A DNA stretch of 64,000 bases from Methanoculleus thermophilus (GCF_001571405.1 NZ_BCNX01000007.1:1-64000); one strand, 5' to 3'; numbered from the stretch's first letter, positions 18,356 to 28,399 are shown. Numbers and translations: made by a program. The notes: a model not told the origin generated them from the letters alone.

Positions 18356-18473
18356 TAAATATTTCCAGTCGGGTCCGCGACACGGACGCTACACTTGACC
18401 GGTCACCAAACGAAAAAAAGGAAACCAATCCGAATATTACAACTTTAACCATTCAGTACGAAGAATGAAGTGG

Positions 18474-19040
18474 TCATGGCTCGACTCGTTTCAGCCAAGC
18501 TTCCCTCCAGAAAAGGAGGCAAGACCTGTCGCACGCATGGTGCCTTTTCCCATCGCAGTAGACCCCTTCCAGAAAAACCGTAGGACTCCGTAATATCCTT
18601 ACTTCACCATTAAATTCAAGAGTGATCGAGCGCACCTTTTTAAACACGCGGTATTTTTTTCCACAAAATTCCTCCATTTCGGGCATGAAAAGCAAGCCCT
18701 TGTACTTCCCGTTTTCATCAAGCGTGGAAAGGATTTCTTCTAGAGACCGGACCTGAACAAATTCACCTGGCTGCAGATCAAGATTCTCCTCCACAGGCAT
18801 AACGTCCTTTTTAACAATTGTTGATAATTTTGTATCGCTAGCGTCGTTACTTGCAGGTGATATTATAAGCTGAACCTGCCTCCACAGCGGAACGACATAT
18901 GGAATCTGTTTGACAATAGATACCAACGAAGCCTTGATAGAATCCTCCCACACCCTCTGCATGCGAAATTTGTATGATGGCCGTGTGAATTCACAGACCT
19001 CCTGAGCCATGAAGGTACAGGACTTTACTTGGTTGTTCAC
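18474..19040 (-). CDS. Conserved hypothetical with CDG-x2-H-x2-C-x3-C motif
   Basis: A 188-residue soluble protein from GTG 19040; ATG 19010 is an alternative. The second half carries LQPGEFVQVRSLEEILSTLD, GLLFMPEMEEFCGKKYRVFKKV, and near the C-terminus VYCDGKRHHACDRSCLLFWREAW. I recall this architecture from polysaccharide gene clusters, without an assigned function. The clustered Cys/His suggest a metal site. The FWREAW ending is strikingly conserved-looking. It sits between two FemAB-like genes. Confidence 0.7.
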   Translation of the reverse strand: MNNQVKSCTFMAQEVCEFTRPSYKFRMQRVWEDSIKASLVSIVKQIPYVVPLWRQVQLIISPASNDASDTKLSTIVKKDVMPVEENLDLQPGEFVQVRSLEEILSTLDENGKYKGLLFMPEMEEFCGKKYRVFKKVRSITLEFNGEVRILRSPTVFLEGVYCDGKRHHACDRSCLLFWREAWLKRVEP

Positions 19041-19351
19041 ATTTCCCCCCCATACTAAAAACTAACTTTTGGATCTCTTTGGCCAGTCTAAAGTGCGAGA
19101 TTCAATCCCACACTTTCACATTCTATCGAGCAATATGTCCGGCATGAACCCTGACTTGACAGGGGCTAGTGCAGTAATAATATATAAATCCTCTGTCACG
19201 GACCCGTTGTGTTGAATATCCAATCATCCAACCGCGAATCTGTTCCCCAATAGAGCAGCCATCTGCCGTGCAGGAGCAGGGGCTGAACTTTACCATTTTA
19301 TGATCATAAAACCCTCACAAAGGCGATCATTCCCTTACTGATACCTGCACG
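19041..19351. other. Intergenic region with TATA elements
   Basis: Contains AATATATAAATCC (about 19178-19190) and TGATCATAAAACC (about 19301-19313), either of which could drive the plus-strand FemAB-like gene. No ORF is supportable. Confidence 0.4.
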
Positions 19352-20503
19352 ATGTATCATAGAAAGTTTTTTGGTATCTGGAAGAATAGTGGCCCATCAA
19401 TGGGCTATTCGATACAGGAACTGTCAGAAGAAACTGCAGAGGCCTGGGACGAGTTTAACAACCAATGTCCAGAGGGGACATTTTTCCACAGCATAAAATG
19501 GAAAAAAATACTGGAAAATGTACTCCATATCGATCCAAAATACTGGATCATTTCAAGTGGGCAGAAGATAGTCGGCATCGTACCTTCAAAAAAATGCACA
19601 TTAACGTACCTAAAGGGGCTAGACACCCTCCCTCATTCGGAGTTCAACAGTATCTTACTGGATAATAATTTCGATCCCCGTGATCTGCACGAGGTACTTA
19701 CCCAGTTCGCATCAAAGTATTCCTTTTTTTTCCTGAATACGAACAGACAGGAATTTCTGGACTATATAGGATACGACCATTATCCCTATGAGATTGTGGG
19801 GAATATGGTATTGAACTTGCAACAGAAACCGCCAGAGACCATCTGGGAAAACTTCTCAGCCAAAAAAGGACAGAGAAAATTCATTCGCAGATTCGATGAA
19901 AAGGGATTTAAAATCCATGAAACTCATGAACCGGAGGATATGAAGATATTTCATCGATACTACGCCGAAAACTTGATACGCATAAATGCAGACGTTTTGC
20001 CGCTCACTTTCTTTCAAAAACTTCCAGAAGTGTTCTCATCCGACGAGATGCGCGTGACATTACTATCAAAAGGGGATACTTACGCCGGGGGGTTACTTAC
20101 CTTCATGCATCCAGCCAGCAAGACTGCATATTTTCAGTATCTATCATTGAATAGAAACCTGCCTAATACATATCACCCCACCTATTATCTCTTCTGGGAA
20201 GGACTTAACTGGGCATGGGACAACGGATATGAGAAGATCTCTTTTGGCCGGCAAAAATTGGATCCTAAAAATCCCCGTTTCCAGATAAAGGCAGATTTTG
20301 GAGCGGAGTATAAACCAATATATTCACAAATTGTTCTATTCACTAAAACAACCTCATTACTCTACCGGATAAGAAAACTGCGCGTCAGAAGAAACAGTAT
20401 GCCCCTAGATACAGGAACACCGGTAAGACAATTAGAAGCCAGCGTGCTCGATAAAAGATGCATTGAACACCCCAGGCATATTGGCCGCCGACCCGGACCA
20501 TAG
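19352..20503 (+). CDS. FemAB/GNAT-like transferase, second copy
   Basis: Up to 383 residues, with the recognisable part starting at M17 (19400). Markers are GTFFHSIKWKKILENV, ENFSAKKGQRKFIRRFDEKGF (the basic FemAB segment), AYFQYLSLNRNLPNTYHPTYYLFWEGL and ISFGRQKLDPKNPRFQIKADFGAEYKP in the second GNAT half. It is only distantly similar to the copy at 17.4 kb. The last ~40 residues (after RVRRNSM) look unlike the family and may be a replaced or frameshifted tail. Probable modification of the surface glycan or an amino sugar. Confidence 0.72.
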   Translation: MYHRKFFGIWKNSGPSMGYSIQELSEETAEAWDEFNNQCPEGTFFHSIKWKKILENVLHIDPKYWIISSGQKIVGIVPSKKCTLTYLKGLDTLPHSEFNSILLDNNFDPRDLHEVLTQFASKYSFFFLNTNRQEFLDYIGYDHYPYEIVGNMVLNLQQKPPETIWENFSAKKGQRKFIRRFDEKGFKIHETHEPEDMKIFHRYYAENLIRINADVLPLTFFQKLPEVFSSDEMRVTLLSKGDTYAGGLLTFMHPASKTAYFQYLSLNRNLPNTYHPTYYLFWEGLNWAWDNGYEKISFGRQKLDPKNPRFQIKADFGAEYKPIYSQIVLFTKTTSLLYRIRKLRVRRNSMPLDTGTPVRQLEASVLDKRCIEHPRHIGRRPGP

Positions 20504-21285
20504 GACTGTATGGGCACCTGTTTGCGAACAGAGTCATCCAGAGTACCACCGAGTAGGGTCAAAACTCATATCATCACCAAGCACTCGTGCGGATCCCAAC
20601 AGAGGCCGACGGGTGCATCTATCGATGAGAAAGAGCGAACATCCTCAATTCTTGATCGGAAGAACGATCTGACGGTGGAAGCGCCCGGTCTAAAATCAAG
20701 GTAACCTTGTTAACCCTCCAGATCATAAGGCACAGATCTGGTGAGTCAAACCGAAAAATGAGTGCTCATAGCGCTCATAGTGAGGAGCATTTTCCTTAGG
20801 CACCTCGATCCATCTGAAGAACCGTCCGATTATTCTTCTATATATAGGATTGGATCAACCGACATGGCCTTCCCCGCTCCGGGTGTTCCCGGGATCTCAG
20901 GATGGTTGAACGTTGCTGAACTCTCGTTTTCGATAGGCCACAGACCCAAACTCCTCGCGTTGGCATGTTGCCACGAAGCCCGGTGCCAGGGTATTAAAAA
21001 TGTTGTTGTACTTTGTCGCACGAGGTTGTATTTGCTCATGGCAGGATGACAAAACCCTTTTTTCCCAGGTGAAAAGCAGTCTTCGGGCACTGCGCCCGAA
21101 TAATGGTGGGCAGGAGATATACCACTATCATGTATCTCTGTGAGCCCGACCTCCAACACTCAACCAGAGTTTCAACGCGAGATGAAGGGTAAAGCTGGAG
21201 GCATCTTCATCAGAAGATGAATCTACAACCATATGAGGCTTCATAGCAGTTTTGGGTTGCACTTACCGGAAACCGAGATTAATGG
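20504..21285. other. Non-coding stretch with hairpins
   Basis: About 780 nt without a supportable gene. It contains a TATA-like CTATATATAGG (20839-20849), a hairpin TTCGGGC-n5-GCCCGAA (21082-21100) and CATCTTC-n4-GAAGATG (21202-21219). Confidence 0.4.
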
Positions 21286-21375
21286 TTGGACCCAGGACAT
21301 GATGTAAAAATACTTTGTCTTTTTCCAAGACAGAGACGGAGTGGAGGAAAAAGCATAATACATACTGCCGCAAGT

Positions 21376-22641
21376 ATGCGGAGGGGGAGCTGGTTGCAGA
21401 GAATAGACCTGTTCAGGCAGGATAATGAGATCTGGGAGTTATTTACCAGAAAGGAAGAGTACGATGGGTGCAGTCGTGATTGCTATGACCGGTTCCCATA
21501 CTACAGGAGCCGCCATCGGGACATATTTGTGCCTCGGGCATCAGAAATGCTGATGGAAAATGGCTATTACTGCGAATATCCAGATGACCAACCTTTTGCA
21601 ATCTGCCTGACTCACGATATAGACACGGTGTACAGGCCCCTCCATTCCAAGGTGTACGAGATCGTATGTGCGCTGAAACACAGGGACTTTGCTCAGGCCG
21701 GCTGCATCGTTCCACAACTATGCTCGAAGAAGCGTCCGGAGTGGAATTTCAGCGAGATCGTCGATCTCGAAGAGTCCTATGGGGCATGCTCCAGTTTCTA
21801 TTTCCTGGCCCTTGAAAAGGGAGATGAGGACTACACATACGCGATCGAGGATCTGGAGCGGGAGATGTGTATGCTCCAAGATAGGGGGTGGGAGATCGGC
21901 CTGCATGGAGGGGGCGAGGCTTACCGCGACTCTGAACGACTACAGAGGGAGAAGCGGCACCTGGAAAAAGTCCTGAATCGGACAGTATACGGATATCGAA
22001 ATCATTTTCTCAAGTTCAGGGTCCCGGACACCTGGGAACTGCTAGAGCGAGCGGGGTTTCGCTATGATACCACCCTCGGCTATCCGGACTGCGTTGGGTT
22101 TCGGAACGGGATGTGCCACCCGTTCCATCCGTTCAACTTAAACACCAACCGGAGGATGGAGATTCTAGAAATCCCGCTCACAATAATGGATCAGACATTG
22201 TTCTCCTACATGCGATTAAACATGGAGCAGGCTTGGACCCTGACAAAAGGCCTTCTTGAGACAGTCGAAAAGCATAACGGTGTAATCACCATCCTCTGGC
22301 ATAACACGTACATGACCGGTGCGCCGCTTCGATTCTACAGCAAGATCCTGAAGTATGGTCGTGAGAGAGGTGCTTGGATGACAAACTGCAAAGAAATTGA
22401 AACCTGGTGGCAGAAGGGCGGCATGAGATCGCCTCACGAAATTCAACGACACCGATCTCCGCCACCCTTTGCGTACCTTTCACCCGATGACATTTCAGCC
22501 AGTTTACCAGTCAGCCCCATCATCGAGGGAGACCTGACGGTTCTGTCCAAACAACGCGTTTGTGAGAGAGAACACACCCCAACCATTTTCACGAGATTGT
22601 TGCAAAACAAGGGATCTGCAGCAAAAGGGCAGAAAAGGTAG
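21376..22641 (+). CDS. Polysaccharide deacetylase-like protein (NodB superfamily)
   Basis: About 421 residues from ATG 21376; the frame is open from TTG 21286. It contains LTHDIDTV (metal-binding THDID variant), GWEIGLHGGGEAY (replacing the second His motif), VYGYRNHFLKF and ILWHNTYM, matching the divergent NodB-type family common in prokaryotic surface-polysaccharide loci. The last ~70 residues are low-similarity and may be non-native. It is probably a glycan de-N-acetylase or a related hydrolase. GGAGG occurs about 30 nt before the ATG, so the start is uncertain. Confidence 0.75.
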   Translation: MRRGSWLQRIDLFRQDNEIWELFTRKEEYDGCSRDCYDRFPYYRSRHRDIFVPRASEMLMENGYYCEYPDDQPFAICLTHDIDTVYRPLHSKVYEIVCALKHRDFAQAGCIVPQLCSKKRPEWNFSEIVDLEESYGACSSFYFLALEKGDEDYTYAIEDLEREMCMLQDRGWEIGLHGGGEAYRDSERLQREKRHLEKVLNRTVYGYRNHFLKFRVPDTWELLERAGFRYDTTLGYPDCVGFRNGMCHPFHPFNLNTNRRMEILEIPLTIMDQTLFSYMRLNMEQAWTLTKGLLETVEKHNGVITILWHNTYMTGAPLRFYSKILKYGRERGAWMTNCKEIETWWQKGGMRSPHEIQRHRSPPPFAYLSPDDISASLPVSPIIEGDLTVLSKQRVCEREHTPTIFTRLLQNKGSAAKGQKR

Positions 22642-23014
22642 GCAACCACAGACTTCAGCCTACAACTTCAGGAGGCTGCTAAAGAGCGGGCACATACCCG
22701 GGAAACCATTCGGTCGATTCGCAAATCATGCCATCCGTTGCATCTCCAAAACATCTTTCCACAGGAGTCACCTCGATCCTATGTTAAGACCATTTAACTA
22801 GTTGAAGGGATGAAACCACAAGGAGAAGAGATTTTTTATCAGAAGGGCAGACAGGGGTCTGCTTTCATATTATCCAGCAGAGGCAAAAAGAGCCGAAGCC
22901 GAAAGACCGGTCCTCACTTAACGGCGTTATGCCAGGGGATTTGGCACCCCAAACGGACCTGTTTGTCGATATAACCCCAATACAGGCAACTCTGCCCGCC
23001 AGCGTTGGAACTGT
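22642..23014. other. Non-coding stretch between convergent genes
   Basis: Nothing recognisable on either strand. Confidence 0.4.
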
Positions 23015-24514
23015 TTACCAAAGCAGGCCCAACCGCTCCATCCATTTCATGCGATCCGGGGAGATAGAGCCCCGGATCATCCCCATGACCTCTTGGCGAA
23101 TCAGGGTATCCGTGAAGAACATTAAGAGGTAGTAGGCAACCGCAGTTATCCCTGCAACCGTAAGCAGGAGGATGAATGGGGCCTCTAAGTATGTCGCGAT
23201 GATAAGAGGTATGGATATAGTTATGCTGAGTGCCAGGTGCCGGGCCAGGCTGCTAATACTGCTCCGATACCCGGCGCCGGACACCATTATGAGGTATACA
23301 CTTTTTAACCCCCATATGAGCAGGCCACCGACAGAGAAGAGTATAAGCACAAGAATGGGGTCATGGATATTGCTACCAAAGATAAAGAGGAGCGACCATG
23401 CACATAGGGTCATGATCTCAAAGAAGAAATACGCCTTTTGCCTGTTGAGGACACTAAAGAGGGATGAGATGGGGGCGAATATAAATACAGCAAAGAACCA
23501 CGGAGCGAGGATCGCCGCATAAGTGCCTGCAGAAAGCCAGTTTGCACCGAAGATAAATGTAAAGAGATCTTCGGCAAGGATGGCTAAAACGACGAACGGG
23601 AAGATCCCAATGGATATGAGCCGTGTATAAACCTCATGCACAACGTTCTGGACGCTTCCAGTCTGGATCCTCTCTTCACTCGCTTTCTGAAAGAACACCT
23701 GTGTGATAGACGTTCCCACTATTGTCATGGGCATCCGCACTGCCATCATGGCAAGAGAATAATACCCAACAATCGTCGGATTAAAGAAATAAGCGAGCAT
23801 GAATGCCGGCAACTCCCAGGACATGCTGTTTGCAAGGGCTCCGAGAGTACCATAGAACGAAAAATACCTGTACTCATGGGCAAGTTCCTTTATCCGTTTT
23901 GTTGTAACCTTCTTTAAGAGGGCAATATCCTCCTTTAATCCCCGGAGGAGCAAGAGGTTGGCAAGGCCTGCCCCCATCACCGAACCGAGAATGAGACCCA
24001 GAGGAGAGGCATAGATTAACCCGCCTCCGATCTGGAATATCCGTGCCGCAACAGAGTTCACCACGATGCCCCTGGCAACAACACCATACCTTACCTTTCG
24101 GGAGAGCCACTCATTCAGGATTAAGATAAGACTGCTAAAGAGGAGGTAAAACGGCAGCCAGATAAAGTAACCGGCGATCAGGGGCATGTTGAAGAGGCTC
24201 CCGAACCAGTCGCTATATCCAACGAATACTACACCGGATGCAACCGCAAAACCCAGTGCACAGATAGTACTGAGCACGAGGAGGTTCATGGAGTCATCAT
24301 CCTTTTCCGTCACCATTATTGCAAAGTTGTAAGAGAGGGAAGAGACGACCAGAAGCACCGCTGCTATAGAAAGGAAGAGTTGATTGACCCCAAAGAACTC
24401 CGGGGGATATATACGTGTAACCACGGGTATGAGGAGTATAGTAAAGGCCTGGGCGATCATGGTGCCCGACGTCAGTTTGAAGAGATTACTGAGGAAACTC
24501 GGCATGAAACCCAT
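23015..24514 (-). CDS. Polysaccharide flippase (Wzx/MVF-like)
   Basis: A 499-residue, roughly 12-14-helix membrane protein. Its N-terminus, SNLFKLTSGTMIAQAFTILL followed by PVVTRIYPPEFFGVNQLF, is the hallmark of oligosaccharide flippases. It would flip lipid-linked glycan units across the cytoplasmic membrane. A TATA box centred 27 nt upstream supports the ATG at 24514 as a leaderless start; ATG 24505 is the next in frame. A second, distinct flippase is at 36.7 kb. Confidence 0.85.
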   Translation of the reverse strand: MGFMPSFLSNLFKLTSGTMIAQAFTILLIPVVTRIYPPEFFGVNQLFLSIAAVLLVVSSLSYNFAIMVTEKDDDSMNLLVLSTICALGFAVASGVVFVGYSDWFGSLFNMPLIAGYFIWLPFYLLFSSLILILNEWLSRKVRYGVVARGIVVNSVAARIFQIGGGLIYASPLGLILGSVMGAGLANLLLLRGLKEDIALLKKVTTKRIKELAHEYRYFSFYGTLGALANSMSWELPAFMLAYFFNPTIVGYYSLAMMAVRMPMTIVGTSITQVFFQKASEERIQTGSVQNVVHEVYTRLISIGIFPFVVLAILAEDLFTFIFGANWLSAGTYAAILAPWFFAVFIFAPISSLFSVLNRQKAYFFFEIMTLCAWSLLFIFGSNIHDPILVLILFSVGGLLIWGLKSVYLIMVSGAGYRSSISSLARHLALSITISIPLIIATYLEAPFILLLTVAGITAVAYYLLMFFTDTLIRQEVMGMIRGSISPDRMKWMERLGLLW

Positions 24515-24536
24515 TCAGTGCCTACATCCCCATCCA

Positions 24537-24545
24537 AATATATGT
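24537..24545 (-). promoter_or_regulatory. TATA box, leaderless spacing, flippase gene
   Basis: On the minus strand CATATATTT is centred about 27 nt before the ATG at 24514, with no Shine-Dalgarno between. Confidence 0.5.
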
Positions 24546-24772
24546 TTTGCCCCCATCCTGGGTGTTTAGATCCGCTCCATCCAAGCATCGCTGGAGCCTA
24601 TATGTCAGTTCTGACTTAGAACCGCAGGATGATTGCAAGGCTGGTAATAGAACAGGGTGGTATCGGCTTATACAGCCCAATGGCCAGAACAATGTTAATA
24701 AAAAAGCGCGACATGGCCTTTATCCGTGAGAAGGATGTACCACCCGCCATATCAGCCACAGCCGGGCCCCCT

Positions 24773-25600
24773 TTAGGTCGGCACTCCCTCACTTTTCTTC
24801 AGGATATAGGATATCTGCATGCTGTGCGAGCGAGAGGTGTCATCCAGGATAACCTGATCCAGGCAAACTTCAGACTTAAGGCCTTCCGCGACCATACACG
24901 CAAGCAGACTGCAGATCGAGCAGGGACAGAGTGCACAGAACTTGGAAGACCCCTCACGGAGTGAAGCACAGCCGGGGAAGAACAGATAGTTATGCAACGT
25001 AAAGGTTACAGTATCACCCTCTTGTTTCATATCCACCCAATCGGCAACTGAGAGTATATCCTCGCAGACTTCCCGGACCGCTACCTTCAGCAGGCTGTAC
25101 TCCGAAGGCAGGGTGAGACCATCCTCGCGTTTTAGGATCTCGATGATTGGGCCTGCCAGGGGACGGTACAGGGCCCCGGTGATCCCGTTGTGGCAGGCAA
25201 ACCCGCCCCCATCCCCCAGAAGAGATTGGCTGGGTGGCTGTGTAGGAATGAATTGCATAACCTCTCCGCCTTCACCATTCGGCGGAAGAAAAACTGCAGC
25301 CCCGTGACCACCCAGGTCATGGATGATACTGCCGAGGGTGGAGACTCCCTGCATGGAGAGCCAGTTGGCTAACCGTGCATCTACGGATCTGCCGCCACCG
25401 AGCGCAAAGAGAAACGCTCCACCGATGAAACTGGTTGCACTCAGTAGGGTTAGCGGATTCTGCATAACCCCAAACGGATCTGCGAGCAGGACTGCAGAGA
25501 GAAGCAGAACTGCAAAGCAGATTAGGATGAATGAACCGAGTCTATAACGATCATATCGCTTTACCGGCGCATCTTTCATCAAAACTGAACTACCAGACAT
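24773..25600 (-). CDS. Membrane-anchored protein with a Cys-rich 4VR-like C-terminus
   Basis: A 275-residue protein. Two hydrophobic helices (about 22-42 and 50-69) are followed by a soluble domain with VSTLGSIIHDLGGHGAAVFLPP. It ends with FCALCPCSICSLLACMVAEGL and CLDQVILDD, resembling the Cys-rich end of V4R-type hydrocarbon-binding domains (resemblance only). It lies 17 nt after the small membrane protein gene, forming a two-gene operon. Function unknown; membrane sensing is a guess. Confidence 0.6.
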   Translation of the reverse strand: MSGSSVLMKDAPVKRYDRYRLGSFILICFAVLLLSAVLLADPFGVMQNPLTLLSATSFIGGAFLFALGGGRSVDARLANWLSMQGVSTLGSIIHDLGGHGAAVFLPPNGEGGEVMQFIPTQPPSQSLLGDGGGFACHNGITGALYRPLAGPIIEILKREDGLTLPSEYSLLKVAVREVCEDILSVADWVDMKQEGDTVTFTLHNYLFFPGCASLREGSSKFCALCPCSICSLLACMVAEGLKSEVCLDQVILDDTSRSHSMQISYILKKSEGVPT

Positions 25601-25617
25601 GAGAGATATCCACCATA

Positions 25618-25875
25618 CTAGTTGAAGAGTTCCAGCACTCGCAGATAGATGACAATACCAAAGATCACCGTAGCGACCATTGCCAAGCGATTCACGTTAC
25701 GGATATAGCGCGGTTTCATATACATCGGATGAATCATATAAACAATAATAAAGAACCCTACAAGGGTAAATGCCAGAAACATTTTCAGTTCCGATGCATG
25801 GAGCAGGTACATAAGACCCCCCACGGTGAACATCCAGGCTGCCAAGGTGATTGATGCTATATTCTTTTTATGCAT
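25618..25875 (-). CDS. Small three-helix membrane protein
   Basis: 85 residues with three hydrophobic segments (about 7-24, 31-49, 63-82) and basic loops. Unknown family. It is the first gene of an operon with the Cys-rich membrane protein. A TATA box 27 nt before the ATG makes the transcript leaderless. Confidence 0.65.
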   Translation of the reverse strand: MHKKNIASITLAAWMFTVGGLMYLLHASELKMFLAFTLVGFFIIVYMIHPMYMKPRYIRNVNRLAMVATVIFGIVIYLRVLELFN

Positions 25876-25895
25876 CGTTGAGCCTATTACAAACT

Positions 25896-25907
25896 GAATA
25901 TATAAAG
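25896..25907 (-). promoter_or_regulatory. TATA box of the two-gene membrane operon
   Basis: Minus-strand CTTTATATATTC, centred at about 25902, places transcription start at the ATG (25875). Confidence 0.6.
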
Positions 25908-26324
25908 TCTATGGAGTACAGAGCAAAATGTAGGGACCGTCGTTTTAAATCGTAGACGGCTTCCGACGTGCAGGCCCTATCCCGTTTGCATCGCTTCGTC
26001 TCTTTGTTCCAGGATCTCCTCCGTTCCCATCTCTGAAGAGAGGGAGTAACCGACAGAGCGCACCATAGCAGTCACAAACATGGTAAGATTCCCGGCAGGC
26101 CAACAATATCGACGCACAGCCTGCGTCGAGCTCATTAGATCCGTGTCAATTGATCTCTTCCGTGACCAGGTGCGGGTATAGACTGGACCCTTATAGCGGC
26201 GGCACAGACGTCAGGTAACTGCAATCTTCAAGAGGTCTTAACGTATTGGAGCGAGGGAACTTCGTTCCCGCTTACGGGATCGAGACATAATTGTAACAGT
26301 CGCCGATGGCTAAAGAGTCTCACG
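25908..26324. other. Non-coding stretch
   Basis: No gene or repeat that I can support. Confidence 0.4.
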
Positions 26325-26688
26325 ATCTTTTCGGGCACCCCATGCCATGGGAGATCCAGCTTTTCCTGTGCCTGTGAGGGACGCCATAGGTGACCGATAT
26401 CGGGATCTCGACCATCATAAGGCCGATCGAGTCGAGATGGGCGATCATCCGCAACCCAACGACGAGGTCAGCAACCCCCGCAAACACCGGCGCCGCCACG
26501 ATTGGGGCTCTTCCAGGTTGTGATGACCATCAGTGTTGGTCATCCCGAGGGTCTCACAGCCAGATTCATGCGTTCAGGCAAATTCGGCCGTCACGACCTT
26601 CGTCTTGCCGCCGCTCTCCGGCATCTCGGCAACCAGCCCGGCGGACAAGGAAGATCCTTTGCGAGATGACGGTGATCGCGTAAGGTAC
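26325..26688 (-). pseudogene. Internally deleted, frameshifted GT2 copy
   Basis: Minus-strand translation gives LVAEMPESGGKTKVVTAEFA then a stop, a later TNTDGHH (compare DGDGQHD), and after a frame change PIVAAPVFAGVADLVVGLRM joined directly to IAHLDSIGLMMVEIPISVTY and GVPHRHRKSWISHGMG. Each piece aligns with the intact GT2 next door (RLPENAGKAKAMMAGF; PAVVAPVIAGEADLVIGSRF; DMIVQFASRNLRMTEVPISV; PHKHKKNPLSHGFG), with the middle ~80 residues missing. It begins where the intact gene stops, so it is a decayed tandem duplicate. Confidence 0.75.
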
Positions 26689-27723
26689 CTACGTTTCACC
26701 CGCCCGCCGTTCAATCATCGATACTAAGAAATTGAGGATCAGCCCGGATGAGACCAGCAGGAGCCCAAGAATGAGTGCGGTTATCCCCAAAGTGAATACA
26801 ATGTAATGGAACTGATTGATCCGATAGAACTCGGAGAAAGTGTAGAGCTCAAGAGCGATCCCGAAGAACGCGATAACTCCTCCCGGTACTCCAAAGAAGA
26901 GGAGCGGTTGCTTATATCCGATCAGCCCCGCGATCCGGGTAAGCACCCCGAAGCCGTGGGAAAGCGGATTCTTCTTGTGCTTGTGGGGAACGTCGTAGGT
27001 AACGGAGATCGGGACCTCGGTCATCCGGAGGTTGCGGGAGGCAAATTGGACGATCATATCGGTTTCGATGTTGTAGCCCTCCGATGCGAAGGTGAGGTTC
27101 TCAAGGGCCCGGCGGGAGAGGGCCCGAAAACCCGACTGTGAATCCGTCGTCGTGAAGCCGCCGCCGTCAACCGAGAGGTTCGTGAACCTGTTGAGCACCA
27201 ACTGCCCGGCCCGCCGGTAAGCAGGGATCTCAGCCCGGGTGTTCAGGAACCGGGAGCCGATGACCAGATCGGCCTCGCCGGCAATCACCGGCGCCACGAC
27301 AGCCGGGATCTCGTCGGGATCGTGCTGGCCGTCGCCGTCGATCACCACGACGGCGTCGTAGCCGAGCTCACGTGCCCGTGAAAATCCGGCCATCATCGCC
27401 TTTGCCTTACCGGCGTTTTCCGGCAGTCTGATGACATCGGCACCGGCGAGTCGGGCGATCTCGGCGGTTTGATCGATCGAGCCGTCGTCGACGACGATCA
27501 CCCGGTCGGTGTGCTTCTTCGCTTGAAGAACGATGGAACCGATGACGAGGGCCTCGTTGTATGCAGGAGCGATAACCGCGAACTGCGGGTGTTCTGCCAC
27601 AGGGGTTGCCGAAGTACCCGTAATGTCACGTGGTTTCTCCAGGATCGTTCTACCGGAGAAGCGAATTTCTCCAGGGATCGGATTCCACCCCCGAGAGAGG
27701 AGACCGGAAGGGGGAAGGCACAC
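26689..27723 (-). CDS. GT2 polyprenyl-phosphate glycosyltransferase (DPM1/DpgT-like) with C-terminal membrane helices
   Basis: The GT2 domain runs from FAVIAPAYNEALVIG to PISVTYDVPHKHKK and includes VIVVDDGSIDQT, VVVIDGDGQHDPDEIP (DxD metal site) and VIGSRFLN. Two transmembrane helices follow at the C-terminus. The family makes dolichyl/polyprenyl-phosphate sugars as donors for GT-C enzymes. The frame is open up to TTG 27999, but the first ~90 codons of that version look non-native. Starts at GTG 27723 or GTG 27600 are both possible. A TATA box near 28039 on this strand implies a long leader. A decayed copy lies immediately downstream. Confidence 0.82.
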   Translation of the reverse strand: MCLPPSGLLSRGWNPIPGEIRFSGRTILEKPRDITGTSATPVAEHPQFAVIAPAYNEALVIGSIVLQAKKHTDRVIVVDDGSIDQTAEIARLAGADVIRLPENAGKAKAMMAGFSRARELGYDAVVVIDGDGQHDPDEIPAVVAPVIAGEADLVIGSRFLNTRAEIPAYRRAGQLVLNRFTNLSVDGGGFTTTDSQSGFRALSRRALENLTFASEGYNIETDMIVQFASRNLRMTEVPISVTYDVPHKHKKNPLSHGFGVLTRIAGLIGYKQPLLFFGVPGGVIAFFGIALELYTFSEFYRINQFHYIVFTLGITALILGLLLVSSGLILNFLVSMIERRAGET

Positions 27724-27999
27724 ACTCCTTGCAGGCTGCTCTCCGCGGGCATCCGCCGTACGTGCAGCCTTTCCGCCCCTGCCATTGGGATGTACCGGCG
27801 CGATGTTGCTGCCGGACTGGGGAAAAAACCTGGTATCTGTCAGTTTCGCACATGTAGAAGCCTCGGTAGTAACTGGATGGATAGATCCTAACCAGTGCAC
27901 GTGAAACCCTCCATCACAGCATCTCCCGGACAACCCCTCTAAACAGGCAGGGCGCCAGAAGGATGGATCGGAACAGATCTGGGGAGTTGCCCGACTCAA

Positions 28000-28399
28000 T
28001 CACACTGCACAGGGCCCGCCATATGGACTACTGGCATATATAATTTTCCGAATCGCTGATTATGGCAACCGTATCGCATTGCATTCGGTAAATTGGCGGC
28101 GGTAAAGCCACCTGGGAGACGAACGGCCCAACCGGGAGCAAAGAGACGGGATAACAGTGCCGGTACACAGCCCCTTTTTCATAAAACTGCGGCATCAGTC
28201 CCCTGCTTCATCATAAGTTCAGTGGGGGTAACTTTCATCATCTGCCGCTGAAGTGCTCGATCAGTAGTTGGTGTGGGAGTAATTAATGGTTCGGCAGTTC
28301 AGGCAGTATCACGGAACCCTCCGTACCAGGTCCGGCACCATAAAACATCCCGGGCGCCTTACGCAGCAGGACTGGCCCGTTGGCGCCCCCACGTGGGGC
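28000..28399. other. Divergent promoter region
   Basis: Contains GGCATATATAATTTTCC (about 28032-28048), a TATA box probably read leftward for the GT2 gene. Otherwise no gene. Confidence 0.4.
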
